Counted from the stretch's first letter, positions 1 to 6,672 are shown. The stretch is 12,969 bases of DNA from an uncultured Lachnospiraceae bacterium (GCA_902473545.1 CABRSG010000034.1:1-12969); one strand, 5' to 3'. Notes: a model not told the origin generated them from the letters alone. Translations and numbers: made by a program.

Positions 1-632
1 CGGAAACCGCACCGGAAAAGGAAAACATATCCTCTTCAAAGCAGGAGGAAATTTCTGCGTCGCCGGAATCCTCCGGGATGCCGGACGGCAAGCCTACCCC
101 GGAGCGGGAAGTCCGGGAGACATCAGATACGGAAAGCGCCCGGCGACAGGCGGGACCGGATATTTTTGACAGGCTGAGATCTTTTTTTGAAAATATAAAG
201 AATAGCTTCCGCGCATTTCTGGAAAAAATACGGAATATACGGGAGAGCTTTGAGAAACTGAAAAGGAAGCTGGAATATTACAAAAAACTGTGGTACGATG
301 TCCATACACAAGAAGCGCTGAGGCATGGAAAGAAAGAGCTTCGCTATCTGTTTAAGCATTATTTTCCGCGGAAAATCGAGGGAGATGTACTGTTCGGGCT
401 GGATGATCCGGCAGCGACTGGTCAGCTCCTTGGAATTTTAAGTATTTTGCAGGTGGCTTCCGGGAATCATGTGATTGTGGAGGCGGACTTTACAAAGCCC
501 GTGCTGGAGGGAGACATTTCCCTGAATGGACATATCCGCGCCTGCCACCTGGTAAAAACAGCGCTTTCGCTTCTTTTGGACAAGCACATCCGTATCGCCA
601 TAAAACGGGTGCGAAAAATGTTAAATCATTAA
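1..632 (+). CDS. DUF2953 family protein (YtfI-like), 3' part
   Basis: This is the C-terminal part of a DUF2953 protein. The frame is open from base 3, so the true start lies upstream of the window and the ATG at 78 is internal. About 209 residues are visible. The first 50 or so are a Pro/Glu/Ser-rich hydrophilic linker. A Lys/Arg-rich helical stretch follows, with DRLRSFFENIKNSFRAF near residues 50-66. The conserved C-terminal domain has the signatures LFGLDDPAATGQLLGIL and EADFTKPVLEGDISLNGHI, and ends in a basic amphipathic helix. Family members usually begin with one membrane helix, which would be in the missing part. The family has no established biochemical role. In Bacillus its homologue ytfI lies next to ytfJ/gerW, as here, which points to a sporulation-linked role (inference). 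The family call is fairly secure from motif memory and synteny. Confidence 0.8.
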   Translation, partial: ETAPEKENISSSKQEEISASPESSGMPDGKPTPEREVRETSDTESARRQAGPDIFDRLRSFFENIKNSFRAFLEKIRNIRESFEKLKRKLEYYKKLWYDVHTQEALRHGKKELRYLFKHYFPRKIEGDVLFGLDDPAATGQLLGILSILQVASGNHVIVEADFTKPVLEGDISLNGHIRACHLVKTALSLLLDKHIRIAIKRVRKMLNH

Positions 633-677
633 AACAGGGAATACAAAACTTTTAAACGTCAGAACAGAGGGGGAGAG

Positions 678-711
678 CAGCCGCCGGACGAAGAGACCGT
701 CCGGAATGCTG
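678..711 (+). other. Intergenic hairpin without a U-tract
   Basis: A 7-bp perfect stem (CCGGACG at 684-690, CGTCCGG at 698-704) has a 7-nt purine-rich loop. It is extended by CAGC/GCTG (678-681 with 708-711) across a small internal loop. It lies between the DUF2953 gene and gerW. An A-rich stretch, not a T-run, follows, so it is not a standard intrinsic terminator. It could be an RNA-processing or mRNA-stability element, or a weak pause site; the sequence does not decide this. Confidence 0.55.
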
Positions 712-760
712 TAAAAATAGAAAACAGATGACATTTCGCATAAAAAAGGAGGAACAAAAA

Positions 761-1195
761 ATGGCATCAGAAAACAATTTTCAGTCAAAGGTAGAATCCC
801 TGTTTAAGGGAATGGACGGCTTTATCCACTCAAAGACCGTTGTGGGCGATGCGATCACGGTGGGCGATACCATTATTCTGCCGCTGGTGGACGTATCCTT
901 CGGGGTGGCTGCGGCTGCGCTTGAGGGACAGGAAAACAGCAAACAGAAAAACAACGGCGGCGGCGGTATGGGCTGCAAGATGATGCCGAGCGCGGTTCTC
1001 GTGATCCAGAACGGCACCTCCCGGCTTGTGAACGTCCGCAATCAGGACTGACTCACCAAGGTGCTCGACATGGTGCCGGATTTTGTGAACCGCTTTACCT
1101 CCGGTAACGGATTTGCAGCCGGTGGGGGAAACAGCGCGGGCGCATCCGCAAAAGCAGCCGATGCGGAGAATACGGACGAGGACGCAGAAGCATAG
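761..1195 (+). pseudogene. gerW: GerW/YtfJ-family spore protein gene with in-frame TGA at 1049-1051
   Basis: GerW (YtfJ) is a small spore protein needed for normal germination in Bacillus. The start at 761 is set by the ribosome-binding site AAGGAGG at 747-753; the in-frame ATG at 728 has no such site. Translation gives 96 residues with typical family features: FQSKVESLFKGMDGFIHSKTVVG at the N-terminus (positions 7-29), VGDTIILPLVDVSFGVAA, a Gly-rich GGGGMGCKMMPSAVLVI segment, and VNVRNQD. TGA then interrupts the frame. The same frame continues for 47 codons, reads LTKVLDMVPDFVNRF (the conserved GerW C-terminus) plus a Gly/Ala and acidic tail, and ends at TAG 1193-1195. The intact product would be 144 residues, the usual family length. 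A single substitution (for example Ser TCA to TGA) explains it. It may be a true nonsense mutation, a sequencing error, or readthrough, since TGA followed by C is a leaky context. No frameshift is involved. Confidence 0.85.
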
Positions 1196-1220
1196 AAAAG
1201 CTTTTTATCTTCACAATGAA

Positions 1221-1269
1221 AAAAAAGAGGGTTCCGTCGGAAAACGATTTTCCGCCGGAACTCCTTTTT
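1221..1269 (+). terminator. Intrinsic terminator after gerW
   Basis: A run of A residues precedes a long stem. The left arm GTTCCGTCGGAAAA (1231-1244) pairs with TTTTCCGCCGGAAC (1248-1261) with a single mismatch and a three-base loop (CGA). The stem is extended imperfectly by GAGG/TCC and followed by TTTTT at 1265-1269. The flanking A-run could make it function in both directions. It closes the ytfI-gerW unit. Confidence 0.9.
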
Positions 1270-1338
1270 ACGTGCAAAATAGCGGAATCTTTCCGTCTCT
1301 GCCGCATAGAATAATAGAAAAGAATTGGGAGAACGCAT

Positions 1339-1476
1339 ATGAAACGAATCGTAGGGTATACCCTGTTCTGGATTGCAGTGGGAATGCTGGCGGCTCTTTT
1401 TATAGCTAATACCTTCGTGATCGTTCTTCTGATTTTTGCATTTCTTCTGGCGGGCTACAATCTGTTCATGTGCTGA
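1339..1476 (+). CDS. 45-residue membrane miniprotein
   Basis: A small ORF starts at ATG 1339 with GGGAG at 1328-1332 as ribosome-binding site. It encodes 45 residues beginning MKRIVGYTLFWIAVGMLAAL and ending GYNLFMC. Two hydrophobic stretches (about residues 6-22 and 25-39) are separated by a short AN turn, so it is predicted to be a helical-hairpin membrane peptide with a short basic N-terminus. I recall similar short proteins starting MKR/K-I-x-GYTLFWIA and ending GYNLF in many Clostridia, which supports a real gene, but no function is known to me. It stands alone between the gerW terminator and the converging rpmB terminator. No clear vegetative promoter is visible in the 70 bases upstream. 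Confidence 0.72.
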   Translation: MKRIVGYTLFWIAVGMLAALFIANTFVIVLLIFAFLLAGYNLFMC

Positions 1477-1541
1477 TTGCATTTCCGGCGGTATAGATAT
1501 AGAGGAGTTGGAAAAAAGAAGCAGGATATCTCGTAGAGGTA

Positions 1542-1570
1542 TAAAAACACCGCCCATACAGGCGGTGTCT
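1542..1570 (-). terminator. rpmB terminator
   Basis: On the minus strand, ACACCGCC (1568-1561) pairs perfectly with GGCGGTGT (1554-1547) around a 6-nt loop. TTTTT-AT follows immediately (1546 downward). It lies 10 bases beyond the rpmB stop codon. Confidence 0.92.
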
Positions 1571-1580
1571 GTTAATTTCA

Positions 1581-1766
1581 TTAAGCTCTTTCTACTTTAC
1601 CGGATCTCAAGCAGGAAGTACAAACGTACATCTTCTTAGCAGCTCCGTTAACTTTAACTTTTACAGATTTGATGTTAGATTTCCACATCTTGTTGGATCT
1701 TCTATGAGAGTGGCTCACGTTGTTTCCGAAATGAGCGCCCTTATCACAAATTGCACATCTGGCCAT
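1581..1766 (-). CDS. rpmB: 50S ribosomal protein L28
   Basis: Large-subunit ribosomal protein bL28, 61 residues, normal length for Firmicutes. The N-terminus MARCAICDKG and the segment NNVSHSHRRSNKMWKSNIKSV are diagnostic. Two CxxC pairs (C4/C7 and C49/C52) form a zinc ribbon, so this is the zinc-binding (C+) form of L28. The start is fixed by AAGGAGGTG at 1780-1772, a few bases upstream of ATG. The gene is monocistronic, with its own promoter and terminator, and is divergent from yloU, the arrangement known from Bacillus subtilis. Confidence 0.98.
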   Translation of the reverse strand: MARCAICDKGAHFGNNVSHSHRRSNKMWKSNIKSVKVKVNGAAKKMYVCTSCLRSGKVERA

Positions 1767-1826
1767 GACAGCACCTCCTTATACCTTACTCGCCTATACT
1801 GCTATGTACAGACTGACAACAATGGT

Positions 1827-1855
1827 ATTTTAACAGAAACCTCTTTAATTTGCAA
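1827..1855 (-). promoter_or_regulatory. Sigma-A-type promoter of rpmB
   Basis: On the minus strand, -35 TTGCAA (1855-1850), a 17-nt spacer and -10 TAAAAT (1832-1827). TG one base upstream of the -10 makes it an extended -10. Transcription would begin near 1820, giving a leader of about 55 bases before the rpmB start. Confidence 0.72.
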
Positions 1856-1868
1856 GTGGAAAATAAAA

Positions 1869-1903
1869 AAAGTGTTTCCTTTTTGCGGAAAACTTGCTAT
1901 ACT
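1869..1903 (+). promoter_or_regulatory. Candidate promoter and overlapping dyad upstream of yloU
   Basis: A good -10, TATACT (1898-1903), lies 32 bases upstream of the yloU start. A weak -35, TTTCCT (1875-1880), is at 17-nt spacing. An imperfect inverted repeat, AAGTGTTTCC (1870-1879) with GGAAAACTT (1887-1895), covers the -35 and spacer and could be an operator. It does not resemble the FapR operator I know of. Promoter and dyad are visible; regulation is inference. Confidence 0.5.
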
Positions 1904-1934
1904 GTATTCATATATGAATTTTGGAGGTATGAAT

Positions 1935-2294
1935 ATGAAAGGTCGTATGGATAATGCATTGGGAACCATCTCCATTGATAAAGATGTTATTGCAACTTAC
2001 GCGGGCAGCGTCGCTGTGGAATGCTTCGGAATCGTGGGCATGGCAGCGGTGAGCATGAAGGACGGGCTTGTGCGCCTTTTAAAGCGTGAAAGCTTAAAGC
2101 ACGGCATCAACGTTACCGTCAGTGAGGACAATCGGATTTCTCTGGATTTTCATGTCATCGTCTCTTACGGTGTCAGCATTTCGGCAGTGGCGGAAAATCT
2201 GATCAGCAATGTGAAGTACCAGGTGGAGGAATTTACCGGTATGGAGATTGATAAAATAAATATTGCCGTAGAAGGCGTAAGAGTGATTGATTAA
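1935..2294 (+). CDS. yloU: Asp23/Gls24 family protein YloU
   Basis: Asp23/Gls24-family (DUF322) cytoplasmic protein of 119 residues, close to the Bacillus YloU length. Relatives are linked to cell-envelope homeostasis and alkaline-stress tolerance; the precise function of YloU is unknown. Visible family features are the N-terminal GTISIDKDVIATYAGSVAVE, the central GIVGMA segment, the strand LDFHVIVSYGVSI, and the C-terminal INIAVEGVRV. The start at 1935 is chosen because GGAGG (1923-1927) is 7 bases upstream; the ATG at 1929 is too close to that site, and the open frame further upstream overlaps rpmB antisense. fakA follows 14 bases later in the same operon. Confidence 0.93.
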   Translation: MKGRMDNALGTISIDKDVIATYAGSVAVECFGIVGMAAVSMKDGLVRLLKRESLKHGINVTVSEDNRISLDFHVIVSYGVSISAVAENLISNVKYQVEEFTGMEIDKINIAVEGVRVID

Positions 2295-2308
2295 GGAGGA
2301 ACTCGGAA

Positions 2309-3979
2309 GTGGGTAGAAATACAATCGACGCACAACTGTGCGCAAAAATGTTTTTGGCTGGTGCCAGCAATCTTGAGGCGAACAAGGAGTGGATCAACGA
2401 GCTGAACGTTTTTCCGGTGCCGGACGGCGATACCGGTACAAACATGACGCTCACCATTATGTCGGCGGCGAAGGAGGTCGCTTCCCTGGAGGAATTGAAC
2501 CTGGAGACACTGGCAAAGGCAATCTCATCGGGGTCCCTGCGCGGCGCGCGCGGAAATTCCGGCGTTATTCTTTCCCAACTTTTAAGAGGCTTTACAAAGA
2601 CGATTAAATATGAGAAGGAGATTACCACAGACATCATCGTGGAGGCTTTCCAGAAGGCAGTCGCGACGGCGTACAAGGCTGTTATGAAGCCGAAGGAGGG
2701 CACGATTCTCACGGTTGCAAAGGGCTATGCGGAGAAAGCGTCCGAGCTGGCGGCGGAGGGCGCTGAAATGGAAACGATCCTGGAAGGCGCGCTTTCCCAT
2801 GCCGAGGAAGTGCTGGCTCAGACGCCGGAGATGCTTCCGGTCCTGAAGGAAGCCGGCGTGGTGGATTCCGGCGGACAGGGGCTTATCCAGGTATTGAAGG
2901 GCGCGTTCGATGCCTACCTTGGTAAAGAGATCACTTATACCATCGAGAGCTCAGAGAAGGCGGCAGGTGCGGGCACGCAGGCTTCCGCGGAAGCTCCGGC
3001 GGCGGAAATCAAATTCGGCTACTGCACCGAATTCATCATTATGACAAAGAAGCCGATGGAAGAGGCGGAGGAGCTTGCTTTTAAGGCATTCCTTGAGAGC
3101 ATCGGCGATTCCATTGTGGTTGTGGCGGACGACGATATCGTAAAGGTACACGTACACACAAACCAGCCGGGCGTTGCCATCACAAAGGCGCTCACCTACG
3201 GCGAGCTGTCCCGGATGAAGATTGACAATATGCGCGAGGAGCACCAGGAAAAGCTCATCAAGGACGCTTCGAAACGTGCGCAGGAGGAAGCAAAGGCGGC
3301 AAAACCGGCGATGCCGCACAAGGAGGTCGGCTTTATCTCCGTATCCATCGGCGAGGGCATCGGGGAGATCTTCAAGGGACTTGGGGTGGATTATCTGATC
3401 GAGGGCGGTCAGACGATGAATCCGAGCACCGAGGACATGCTGAATGCGATCGAGCAGGTAAACGCAGACACCATCTATATCCTGCCGAACAATAAAAACA
3501 TCATTCTGGCGGCAAATCAGGCGCAGGCGCTTACGAAGGACAAGCAGATTATCGTGATCCCGACCAGGACAGTGCCGCAGGGTATTTCCGCAATCATCAA
3601 CTATGCGACGGACAAGTCAGCGGAGGAAAATAAAGAGACGATGACGGAAGGGCTGTCTCTGATCAAGACCGGACAGATCACCTATGCCGTGCGCGACACG
3701 CATATTGACGACAAGACGATCCATGAGGGCAACATTATGGGTATCGGCGACCATTCCATCCTGGCAGTCGGCGAGGAGATTGCCGCTGTCACAAAGGAGA
3801 CGATCGGTCTGATGCTGGATGATGATTCCGAGCTGATCAGCGTTTATTACGGCGCAGACGTATCCGAGGAGGATGCGCAGGCGCTCGGCGCAGAGCTTGA
3901 GGAGCTGTATCCGGACTGCGAGGTTGAGGTATACTCCGGCGGACAGCCGATCTACTACTATGTCGTCTCTGTAGAGTAG
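2309..3979 (+). CDS. fakA: Fatty acid kinase catalytic subunit FakA (YloV)
   Basis: FakA phosphorylates fatty acids held by a FakB (DegV-family) carrier, making acyl-phosphate for phospholipid synthesis from exogenous fatty acids. The 556-residue length is typical. The N-terminal DhaL-type kinase domain (about 1-200) has the Mg-ATP motif NVFPVPDGDTGTNMT (D39, D41, N45) and GARGNSGVILSQ (79-90). The middle domain carries C239, H281 and H283, which line up with the zinc ligands I recall for Staphylococcus aureus FakA. The C-terminal domain ends with YYGADVSEEDAQALG and GGQPIYYYVVSVE. The start is GTG at 2309, set by AAGGAGGA at 2293-2300. No fakB is in the window. The yloU-fakA-recG order matches Bacillus. 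Confidence 0.95.
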   Translation: MGRNTIDAQLCAKMFLAGASNLEANKEWINELNVFPVPDGDTGTNMTLTIMSAAKEVASLEELNLETLAKAISSGSLRGARGNSGVILSQLLRGFTKTIKYEKEITTDIIVEAFQKAVATAYKAVMKPKEGTILTVAKGYAEKASELAAEGAEMETILEGALSHAEEVLAQTPEMLPVLKEAGVVDSGGQGLIQVLKGAFDAYLGKEITYTIESSEKAAGAGTQASAEAPAAEIKFGYCTEFIIMTKKPMEEAEELAFKAFLESIGDSIVVVADDDIVKVHVHTNQPGVAITKALTYGELSRMKIDNMREEHQEKLIKDASKRAQEEAKAAKPAMPHKEVGFISVSIGEGIGEIFKGLGVDYLIEGGQTMNPSTEDMLNAIEQVNADTIYILPNNKNIILAANQAQALTKDKQIIVIPTRTVPQGISAIINYATDKSAEENKETMTEGLSLIKTGQITYAVRDTHIDDKTIHEGNIMGIGDHSILAVGEEIAAVTKETIGLMLDDDSELISVYYGADVSEEDAQALGAELEELYPDCEVEVYSGGQPIYYYVVSVE

Positions 3980-4004
3980 TATATATGGAAGGAAATTTTG
4001 TTTT

Positions 4005-6062
4005 ATGAATCAGAGAACGCCCCTTGATGAATTGAAGGGGATCGGCGAAAAAACAAAACTTGTATTTGAGAAAGCAGGCATTCGCGATCTTGGCGACCTG
4101 CTTTCTTACTATCCGCGCACTTACCGGCGGTTCCCGGCGATTTCTGACACCTCACAGATCAAGGAGGGAATGGAGATTGCCGTCTACGCGGCGCCGGAGC
4201 GCGCGCTTACGGTGCAGTATGTAAAGCGGATGCAGATCGTATCCGCTGTTTTGTGTGACCGGACAGGAGCCGTCAGCGCCCGCTGGTTCAATATGCCGTA
4301 TCTGCGAAATACCATAAAACCGGGCGTATACCATGTATTCTGCGGAAAGGTGGTACAAAAAGGCGTCAGCCTTTACCTGGAGCAGCCGGCAATCTACACG
4401 ATGGAGCAGTATCAGAAGCTTCTCCTGGAGCTGCAGCCCGTCTATGTGCTGACAAAGGGACTGACGAACCAGCTGCTTTCCAAAACCGTGCGGCAGGCTC
4501 TGGACGGCATGGAGCTCTCCGGGGATTATCTTCCGGAGGATATCCGAAAAAATTATCAGTTAGCGAAATATGACTATGCGATAGAAGAAATCCATTTCCC
4601 GCACGATGAGCAGCATATGCGGATCGCCAGGCGGCGGCTGGTGTTTGATGAATTTTTTCTTTTTATCCTGGCACTGCGCCGGTTTAAGGAGCAGCACGAA
4701 CAGGCGAAAAATCCGTTTTCGATACAGCGGACTCCGCTGACAGACAAGGTGATTCAAAACTTAGGCTACGAGCTTACCGGCGCACAGCAGCGCGTCTGGG
4801 AGGATATTCAGCGCGACATGACGGGAGAACACGCGGCGGCGCGTCTTATCCAGGGCGATGTCGGCTCCGGAAAGACGATCCTCGCCTTTCTCGCGATGCT
4901 TCTTGCAGCGGAAAACGGGCTGCAGAGCGCCCTGATGGTGCCGACCGAGGTGCTTGCGCGTCAGCATTTCGAGTCGCTGACAGAGCTGATGGAAAAACAA
5001 AAGCTCACCTTTGTACCGATCTTGCTCACCGGATCCATGACGGCGAAGGAAAAAAGGCTTGCCTATGAAAAAATCGCCGTTGGCGAAGCGGATATGATTA
5101 TCGGTACGCACGCGCTCATCCAGGAAAAAGTGCAGTATAAACGGATGGGGCTTGTGATCACCGACGAGCAGCATCGCTTCGGCGTGCGCCAGAGGGAGAC
5201 CCTGGGCGACAAGGGCACGGAACCGCACACGCTCGTTATGAGCGCGACGCCGATTCCGCGCACACTCGCCGTCATCCTGTACGGCGATCTGGAAATTTCT
5301 GTGATCGACGAGCTGCCGAAAAGCCGTCTGACGATCAAAAACTGCGTGGTGAATACCACCTACCGGCGAAAGGCGTATACCTTTATTGAAAAGGAAATCC
5401 GTCTCGGGCATCAGGCGTATATCATCTGCCCGATGGTGGAGGAAAACGAGCAGATCGAGGCGGAGGACGTCATTTCCTACACGGAGAGGCTTAAAGAAAT
5501 GCTTCCGGAGGATATCTGCATTGAATATCTGCACGGAAAAATGAAGCCAAAGGAAAAAAACGAGGTGATGGAGCGGTTTCTTGGCGGAGAAATCCAGGTG
5601 CTTGTCTCGACGACGGTTGTCGAAGTCGGCGTGAATGTGCCGAACGCCACTGTCATGATGATCGAGAACGCCGAACGTTTCGGGCTTGCGCAGCTTCACC
5701 AGCTCCGCGGAAGAGTAGGAAGAGGAAAAGCGCAGTCGTACTGTATTATGATATCCTCGTCAGACAATAAAAAAACGAAAGAGCGTCTGGAGATTTTAAA
5801 CAAATCAAACGACGGATTTTTCATCGCATCCGAGGATTTAAAGCTGCGCGGTCCGGGCGATATCCTTGGCGTGCGCCAGAGCGGGCTGATGGAATTTAAG
5901 CTTGCAGACGTCTTTGCCGACGCGAAGATCCTGCAGGATGCCTGCAAAGCGGCGGAGGTGATTTTAAAGCAAGATCCCGGGCTGGAGGCTACGGGACATA
6001 TCAAGCTTCACAAAATGCTGGAAAATTATCTGTCAAATGAATTAAAAAAATTAAATTTGTAA
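4005..6062 (+). CDS. recG: ATP-dependent DNA helicase RecG
   Basis: RecG is a superfamily-2 helicase that remodels stalled replication forks and branch-migrates Holliday junctions. The 685-residue length is normal. An N-terminal wedge/OB region (about 1-230) precedes the helicase core. The core has Walker A GDVGSGKT at 284-291, the Walker B DEQH box at 387-390, motif III SATPIPRTL from 413, and motif VI QLRGRVGRG at 566-574. The C-terminal RecG motif region includes EDLKLRGPGDILGVRQSG. All catalytic motifs are intact. AAGGAA (3989-3994) is 10 bases before ATG, slightly long. The gene begins 25 bases after fakA and is probably the last gene of that operon, although no intrinsic terminator is seen before the SASP promoter region. 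Confidence 0.98.
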   Translation: MNQRTPLDELKGIGEKTKLVFEKAGIRDLGDLLSYYPRTYRRFPAISDTSQIKEGMEIAVYAAPERALTVQYVKRMQIVSAVLCDRTGAVSARWFNMPYLRNTIKPGVYHVFCGKVVQKGVSLYLEQPAIYTMEQYQKLLLELQPVYVLTKGLTNQLLSKTVRQALDGMELSGDYLPEDIRKNYQLAKYDYAIEEIHFPHDEQHMRIARRRLVFDEFFLFILALRRFKEQHEQAKNPFSIQRTPLTDKVIQNLGYELTGAQQRVWEDIQRDMTGEHAAARLIQGDVGSGKTILAFLAMLLAAENGLQSALMVPTEVLARQHFESLTELMEKQKLTFVPILLTGSMTAKEKRLAYEKIAVGEADMIIGTHALIQEKVQYKRMGLVITDEQHRFGVRQRETLGDKGTEPHTLVMSATPIPRTLAVILYGDLEISVIDELPKSRLTIKNCVVNTTYRRKAYTFIEKEIRLGHQAYIICPMVEENEQIEAEDVISYTERLKEMLPEDICIEYLHGKMKPKEKNEVMERFLGGEIQVLVSTTVVEVGVNVPNATVMMIENAERFGLAQLHQLRGRVGRGKAQSYCIMISSSDNKKTKERLEILNKSNDGFFIASEDLKLRGPGDILGVRQSGLMEFKLADVFADAKILQDACKAAEVILKQDPGLEATGHIKLHKMLENYLSNELKKLNL

Positions 6063-6071
6063 AAACTGCCA

Positions 6072-6100
6072 GTTTATAATCCGCAGAATTTCATATACTA
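6072..6100 (+). promoter_or_regulatory. Possible forespore (sigma-G-like) promoter of the SASP gene
   Basis: GTTTA (6072-6076) and TATACTA (6094-6100) at 17-nt spacing approximate the sigma-G pattern (GHATR, then CATWHTA), with one mismatch in each box. SASP genes are normally sigma-G dependent. A TATAAT at 6075-6080 with a poor -35 is an alternative vegetative reading. Confidence 0.3.
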
Positions 6101-6103
6101 TCA

Positions 6104-6147
6104 CTGCAATCGAAAAACAAACAAAAAAACAAACGAAAAGATTGCAG
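6104..6147 (+). other. Long-loop hairpin in the SASP leader
   Basis: A perfect 8-bp inverted repeat, CTGCAATC (6104-6111) and GATTGCAG (6140-6147), encloses a 28-base loop made almost wholly of A with scattered C and G and no T. It lies just upstream of the ribosome-binding site AAGGAGG (6158-6164). In RNA it would present a large unpaired A-rich loop at the 5' end of the SASP message. Confidence 0.5.
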
Positions 6148-6172
6148 ATAAAATGCAAAGGAGGCGTAGATT

Positions 6173-6397
6173 ATGTCAAGTAAATCTTCTAACACAGCAG
6201 CAGTACCGGAGGCAAAGGGAGCACTGGATCGTTTCAAATTCGAAGTGGCAAGCGAACTCGGCGTGCCGCTGACCGACGGCTACAACGGCAATCTGACATC
6301 CAAGCAGAACGGTTCCGTAGGCGGATATATGGTTAAGAAAATGATTGAAGCACAGGAAAGACAGATGTCCGCACAGAATGGCACGACAATGCTCTAA
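6173..6397 (+). CDS. Alpha/beta-type small acid-soluble spore protein
   Basis: DNA-binding spore coat-core protein that saturates forespore DNA and protects it from UV and heat, then is degraded at germination. At 74 residues it fits the family. The first conserved block FKFEVASELGVPL (21-33) contains the EVASE site that resembles the germination-protease recognition sequence. The second block NGNLTSKQNGSVGGYMVKKM (38-57) matches the conserved LTS-x-x-NGSVGG-x-M-x-K signature. A Gln/Met-rich tail follows. AAGGAGG at 6158-6164 sets the start. It is monocistronic as far as can be seen, and is a clear marker of endospore formation. Confidence 0.96.
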   Translation: MSSKSSNTAAVPEAKGALDRFKFEVASELGVPLTDGYNGNLTSKQNGSVGGYMVKKMIEAQERQMSAQNGTTML

Positions 6398-6590
6398 AGC
6401 CAAATATCCCGCAGCAAGCAACGGGCATGACCAGGCTTGTTCTTTCGGCACCAAGGTATGGGGTATTTGACCCTCGCGGCAGTCACCAAATGGATGTGCG
6501 AGCACATACGCCTGGCTGGTTGCCCGCGGGAATAAAGCGAATATAAAAAAGAAAAGACCCGGGAGGCGAAAATTCCCCGGGTTTTTTCCT
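6398..6590 (+). ncRNA. Unassigned GC-rich structured region (candidate 3'UTR or small RNA)
   Basis: This non-coding stretch after the SASP stop can fold into one long arm. CCCGC (6408-6412) pairs with GCGGG (6526-6530), GGGCA (6423-6427) with TGCCC (6521-6525), and CCAGGC (6431-6436) with GCCTGG (6510-6515). Inner hairpins are GGGT/ACCC (6461-6464 with 6470-6473) and ATGTG-CGAG-CACAT (6494-6507). An alternative outer pairing, CCCG/CGGG (6408-6411 with 6422-6425), competes with the main fold. A terminator follows at 6557. I could not match it to 6S RNA, SRP RNA, tmRNA, RNase P, T-box or a riboswitch known to me. It may be a 3'UTR or an independent small RNA; no promoter inside it is evident. 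Confidence 0.4.
6557..6587 (+). terminator. Intrinsic terminator after the SASP/structured region
   Basis: ACCCGGG (6557-6563) pairs perfectly with CCCGGGT (6576-6582) around a 12-nt loop, followed by TTTTTT (6582-6587). It separates the SASP transcript from the next promoter at 6605. Confidence 0.93.
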
Positions 6591-6604
6591 GCAAAAAAAT
6601 ATAT

Positions 6605-6632
6605 TTGCTATTCCGAAAAAGTATGTTATAAT
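6605..6632 (+). promoter_or_regulatory. Sigma-A-type promoter of the mgsA-like operon
   Basis: -35 TTGCTA (6605-6610), 16-nt spacer, -10 TATAAT (6627-6632) with TG one base upstream (extended -10). It lies directly after the preceding terminator and about 40 bases before the ATG at 6673. It probably drives the five-gene run to 10529, since no terminator is seen inside. Confidence 0.78.
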
Positions 6633-6672
6633 CTATCTGATACTTTGGGGTTTTTTTGAAAGGAAGCGAAAA

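Noticed and set aside
728..760. Upstream ATG for gerW
   Set aside because: No ribosome-binding site precedes 728, and the added residues are lysine-rich and encoded by the AAGGAGG region itself. ATG 761 matches the family start.
1049..1051. Selenocysteine at the gerW TGA
   Set aside because: GerW is not a known selenoprotein family and I see no convincing SECIS-type hairpin with a suitable apical loop just downstream.
1042..1581. Minus-strand ORF of 179 codons over the gerW terminator and the miniprotein
   Set aside because: It crosses two terminators and the gerW C-terminus, and is low-complexity Ser/Ala/Phe without motifs.
1704..1934. Upstream extension of the yloU reading frame
   Set aside because: It overlaps the 5' end of rpmB in antisense and its promoter, has no ribosome-binding site, and does not fit Asp23-family length. 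The site GGAGG fits ATG 1935.
4761..5699. Long minus-strand ORF of 312 codons inside recG
   Set aside because: It is the antisense shadow of recG. Its translation is rich in His/Arg/Leu low-quality sequence with no family motif, while recG motifs are intact on the plus strand.
6451..6487. T-box or TPP/cobalamin riboswitch in the GGTATGGGG...ACCC region
   Set aside because: Key conserved boxes of these classes are absent, and the element is followed by a terminator and a fresh promoter rather than by a regulated metabolic gene.
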